Shown here: positions 12,348 through 14,060 of the stretch, piece after piece
How positions within the stretch are numbered: position 1 is the first letter of the stretch
Layout of the letters: each line of letters begins with the position of its first letter
NCBI GenBank assembly: GCA_035491935.1
Contig: DATJJW010000072.1
Coordinates: 1-14,060 of the forward strand
Length of the DNA: 14,060 bases
Source: DATJJW01 sp035491935
GTDB lineage: Bacteria; Pseudomonadota; Alphaproteobacteria; ATCC43930; CGMCC-115725
Direction: 5' to 3'
Made by a program: the position numbers and the translations under genes
Notes under the pieces: generated by a model
Database searches by the model: none
The model's input: only the letters and a program-made list of their open reading frames with translations
What the model was told of the DNA's origin: nothing

Positions 12348-13958
12348 TCACGCGCTGGCGCGCTGGCCCAAGATGCGCTGATCCCGGGGCCGGGCCGCTT
12401 CCCTGGTCACCAGCAGCGAATGGCCCTTCATCGCGGCCGGCTGTTCCAGGCCCAGCAGGGCGAGCAAGGTGGGCGCCACATCGGCCAGCTTGCCATGGGC
12501 CAGCGAGGTCACGGATGCGGGGCCATTGAACAGCACTGCCGGCACCGGATTGGTCGTGTGCGCGGTATGCGGCTCGCCGGTTTCCGGGTCGACCATCAGC
12601 TCGATATTGCCATGGTCGGCGGTCACCAGCAGGCAACCGCCCGCCTGCTTCACCGCGGCCATCAGCTTGCCCAGCGCCGTATCGACCGCCTCGACCGCTT
12701 TGACCGCCGCGGGGATCATGCCGGAATGGCCGACCATGTCGGTATTGGCGAAGTTGACGATGACGGTGTCGAAGCGGCCGGAGCCGATGGCGGCGACCAG
12801 TTTCTCGGTCACCTCCGGTGCCGACATCTCGGGCTGGAGATCGTAGGTCGCGACCTTGGGCGAGGGCACCAGGATGCGTTCCTCGCCCTCGAAGGGTTGC
12901 TCGCGTCCGCCGTTGAAGAAGAATGTCACATGGGCGTATTTCTCGGTCTCGGCGATGCGCAGCTGGCGCAGGCCCTTGGACGCGACGTATTCACCGAAGG
13001 TGTCGTGCAGATCCTCGGGCGCGAAGACGGTATCGACCAGCTTGTTGAGTTCGGTCGAATATTCGACCAGCCCCAGCGCCTTGGCGAAGCGTACGGTGCG
13101 GCTGCGCTCGAAGCCTTTGAAGTTGTCGTCGAGCAACGCGTTCAGGATCTCGCGCGCCCGGTCGGCGCGGAAATTCGCCATCAGGATGCCGTCGCCATCG
13201 GCCATGCCCTTGTAGCCGCCCAGCGTCACCGGCAGCAGGAATTCGTCGGTCTTGCCAGCCGCGTACGAGGCTTCGACCGCGGCCTTGGCGCTGTCGGCGG
13301 CGCTGCCCTTGCCGTCGACCAGCAGATCATAGGCCTGGCTGACCCGGTCCCAGCGATTGTCGCGGTCCATGGCGTAGTAGCGGCCGATCACTGTGGCGAT
13401 CTCGACGCCCTTCTGACTGCCGATGTCCTTCTGAAACTGCTCCAGATACTCGGTGGCGCTCTTGGGCGGGGTGTCGCGGCCGTCGAGGAAGGCGTGGACC
13501 TTTACCTTGACGCCGGCCCTGGCGACGTCGACGGCCAGGGCCGCCAGCTGCTTCTGATGCGAATGCACGCCGCCCGGCGACATCAGGCCCAGGACATGAG
13601 CGGTGCCGCCCGATTTCTTCATCGCGTCGATGAAGTTCTTGAGCGTCGGGTTTTTTGCCAGCGTGCGGTCCTCGATCGCGGCGTCGATACGCACCAGGTC
13701 CTGCATGACCACGCGCCCGGCGCCCAGATTCATATGGCCGAACTCGGAATTGCCCATCTGGCCTTCCGGCAAGCCCACGTCGCGGGCGCTCGCCTCGATC
13801 AGGCCGGTCGGGCATTCCGTCATCAGCCGGTTCCAATTCGGCGTCGCAGCCATCTTGATGCTGTTGGACTTGCCTTCCGGCATGTAGCCCCAGCCATCCA
13901 GGATGCAGAGGACGACGGGCCGAGGAACAACAGGGCTGGGCGGCTTATGGGCGGTCAT
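12348..13958 (-). CDS. gpmI: 2,3-bisphosphoglycerate-independent phosphoglycerate mutase
   Basis: GpmI interconverts 3- and 2-phosphoglycerate in glycolysis and gluconeogenesis using two Mn ions. The 536-residue product is slightly longer than the usual 510-515. It has all key elements: Asp21 in ILDGWG, catalytic Ser71 in GNSEFGH, His132 in GGVHSH, the DGRDT substrate loop (159-163), Asp407 and His411 in NTDMVGHSG, Asp448-His449 in TADHGN, and His467 in HTTNPVP. The N-terminus has about 13 extra residues before the first strand and the C-terminus a basic extension (REAARPRDQRI). It is the first gene of the leftward cluster. An AAAGG about 12 bases upstream is a weak ribosome site. The 102 bp to the window edge contain no gene I can support. 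Confidence 0.97.
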   Translation of the reverse strand: MTAHKPPSPVVPRPVVLCILDGWGYMPEGKSNSIKMAATPNWNRLMTECPTGLIEASARDVGLPEGQMGNSEFGHMNLGAGRVVMQDLVRIDAAIEDRTLAKNPTLKNFIDAMKKSGGTAHVLGLMSPGGVHSHQKQLAALAVDVARAGVKVKVHAFLDGRDTPPKSATEYLEQFQKDIGSQKGVEIATVIGRYYAMDRDNRWDRVSQAYDLLVDGKGSAADSAKAAVEASYAAGKTDEFLLPVTLGGYKGMADGDGILMANFRADRAREILNALLDDNFKGFERSRTVRFAKALGLVEYSTELNKLVDTVFAPEDLHDTFGEYVASKGLRQLRIAETEKYAHVTFFFNGGREQPFEGEERILVPSPKVATYDLQPEMSAPEVTEKLVAAIGSGRFDTVIVNFANTDMVGHSGMIPAAVKAVEAVDTALGKLMAAVKQAGGCLLVTADHGNIELMVDPETGEPHTAHTTNPVPAVLFNGPASVTSLAHGKLADVAPTLLALLGLEQPAAMKGHSLLVTREAARPRDQRILGQRASA

Positions 13959-14060
13959 GCGGACGGAAACCTTTGGATTTCTGGAACAGCAAACGGCGTG
14001 CGAGCAGATAGCGAGGGGCGGCCCTCAGGCGCGGCACGTTAACGCAATAGCCGAGATATG

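Noticed and set aside
12156..14042. 628-residue open frame antisense to gpmI and the start of envC
   Set aside because: Composition is typical of a mirror frame (Arg/His/Gly/Gln-rich), and the opposite strand carries a full gpmI with every catalytic residue.
13946..14060. Stop-free minus-strand frame upstream of and overlapping the gpmI start (…YLLARRLLFQKSKGF…)
   Set aside because: About 35 Arg-rich codons open by chance are common in GC-rich DNA. It matches no family I know and ends inside gpmI; without sequence beyond the window I cannot support it as a gene end.

Overview
The window is GC-rich, densely packed bacterial DNA. The gene families and their order point to an alphaproteobacterium, most likely of the Rhodospirillales type. 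Two things support this: a CckA hybrid kinase directly attached to flagellar export genes with a CtrA-type binding site upstream, and the gpmI-envC-ctpA-deacetylase-rppH gene order typical of that class. I cannot name a genus. I see no mobile elements, tRNA, rRNA or CRISPR arrays.

Left third (1-2319): the 3' end of an unrecognised rightward gene (3-176), followed by a leftward flagellar operon read from 2175 to 331. The operon holds a stand-alone FlhB C-terminal-domain protein, an unknown 127-residue helical protein, fliO and fliP. Consecutive stop and start codons overlap at all three junctions, which suggests one translationally coupled unit. The 144-bp divergent region 2176-2319 carries a perfect TTAA-N7-TTAA CtrA-type site and a perfect 7-bp inverted repeat.

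Middle (2320-7223): a rightward operon flgB-flgC-fliE-fliQ-fliR-cckA, encoding rod proteins, the rod/MS-ring adaptor, export-gate proteins and the cell-cycle kinase. cckA begins inside the fliR stop codon (ATGA). Full-length flhB, which I remember lying between fliR and cckA in Caulobacter, is absent here. If the CtrA site works, the phosphorelay that activates CtrA would control transcription of its own top kinase together with early flagellar genes.

Right half (7224-13958): a leftward cluster transcribed gpmI, envC, ctpA, divergent polysaccharide deacetylase, rppH. It joins a glycolytic phosphoglycerate mutase, three envelope proteins (a LytM-type amidase activator lacking zinc ligands, a carboxy-terminal protease and a deacetylase-fold protein lacking the usual Asp-Asp motif) and the RNA 5'-pyrophosphohydrolase. 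It converges on cckA over a 31-bp gap with a GC-rich hairpin.

The genes are mostly conserved. The parts most worth a second look are the FlhB arrangement (C-terminal domain present, full-length gene missing from its expected slot), the unknown small protein beside it, and the shared divergent control region.
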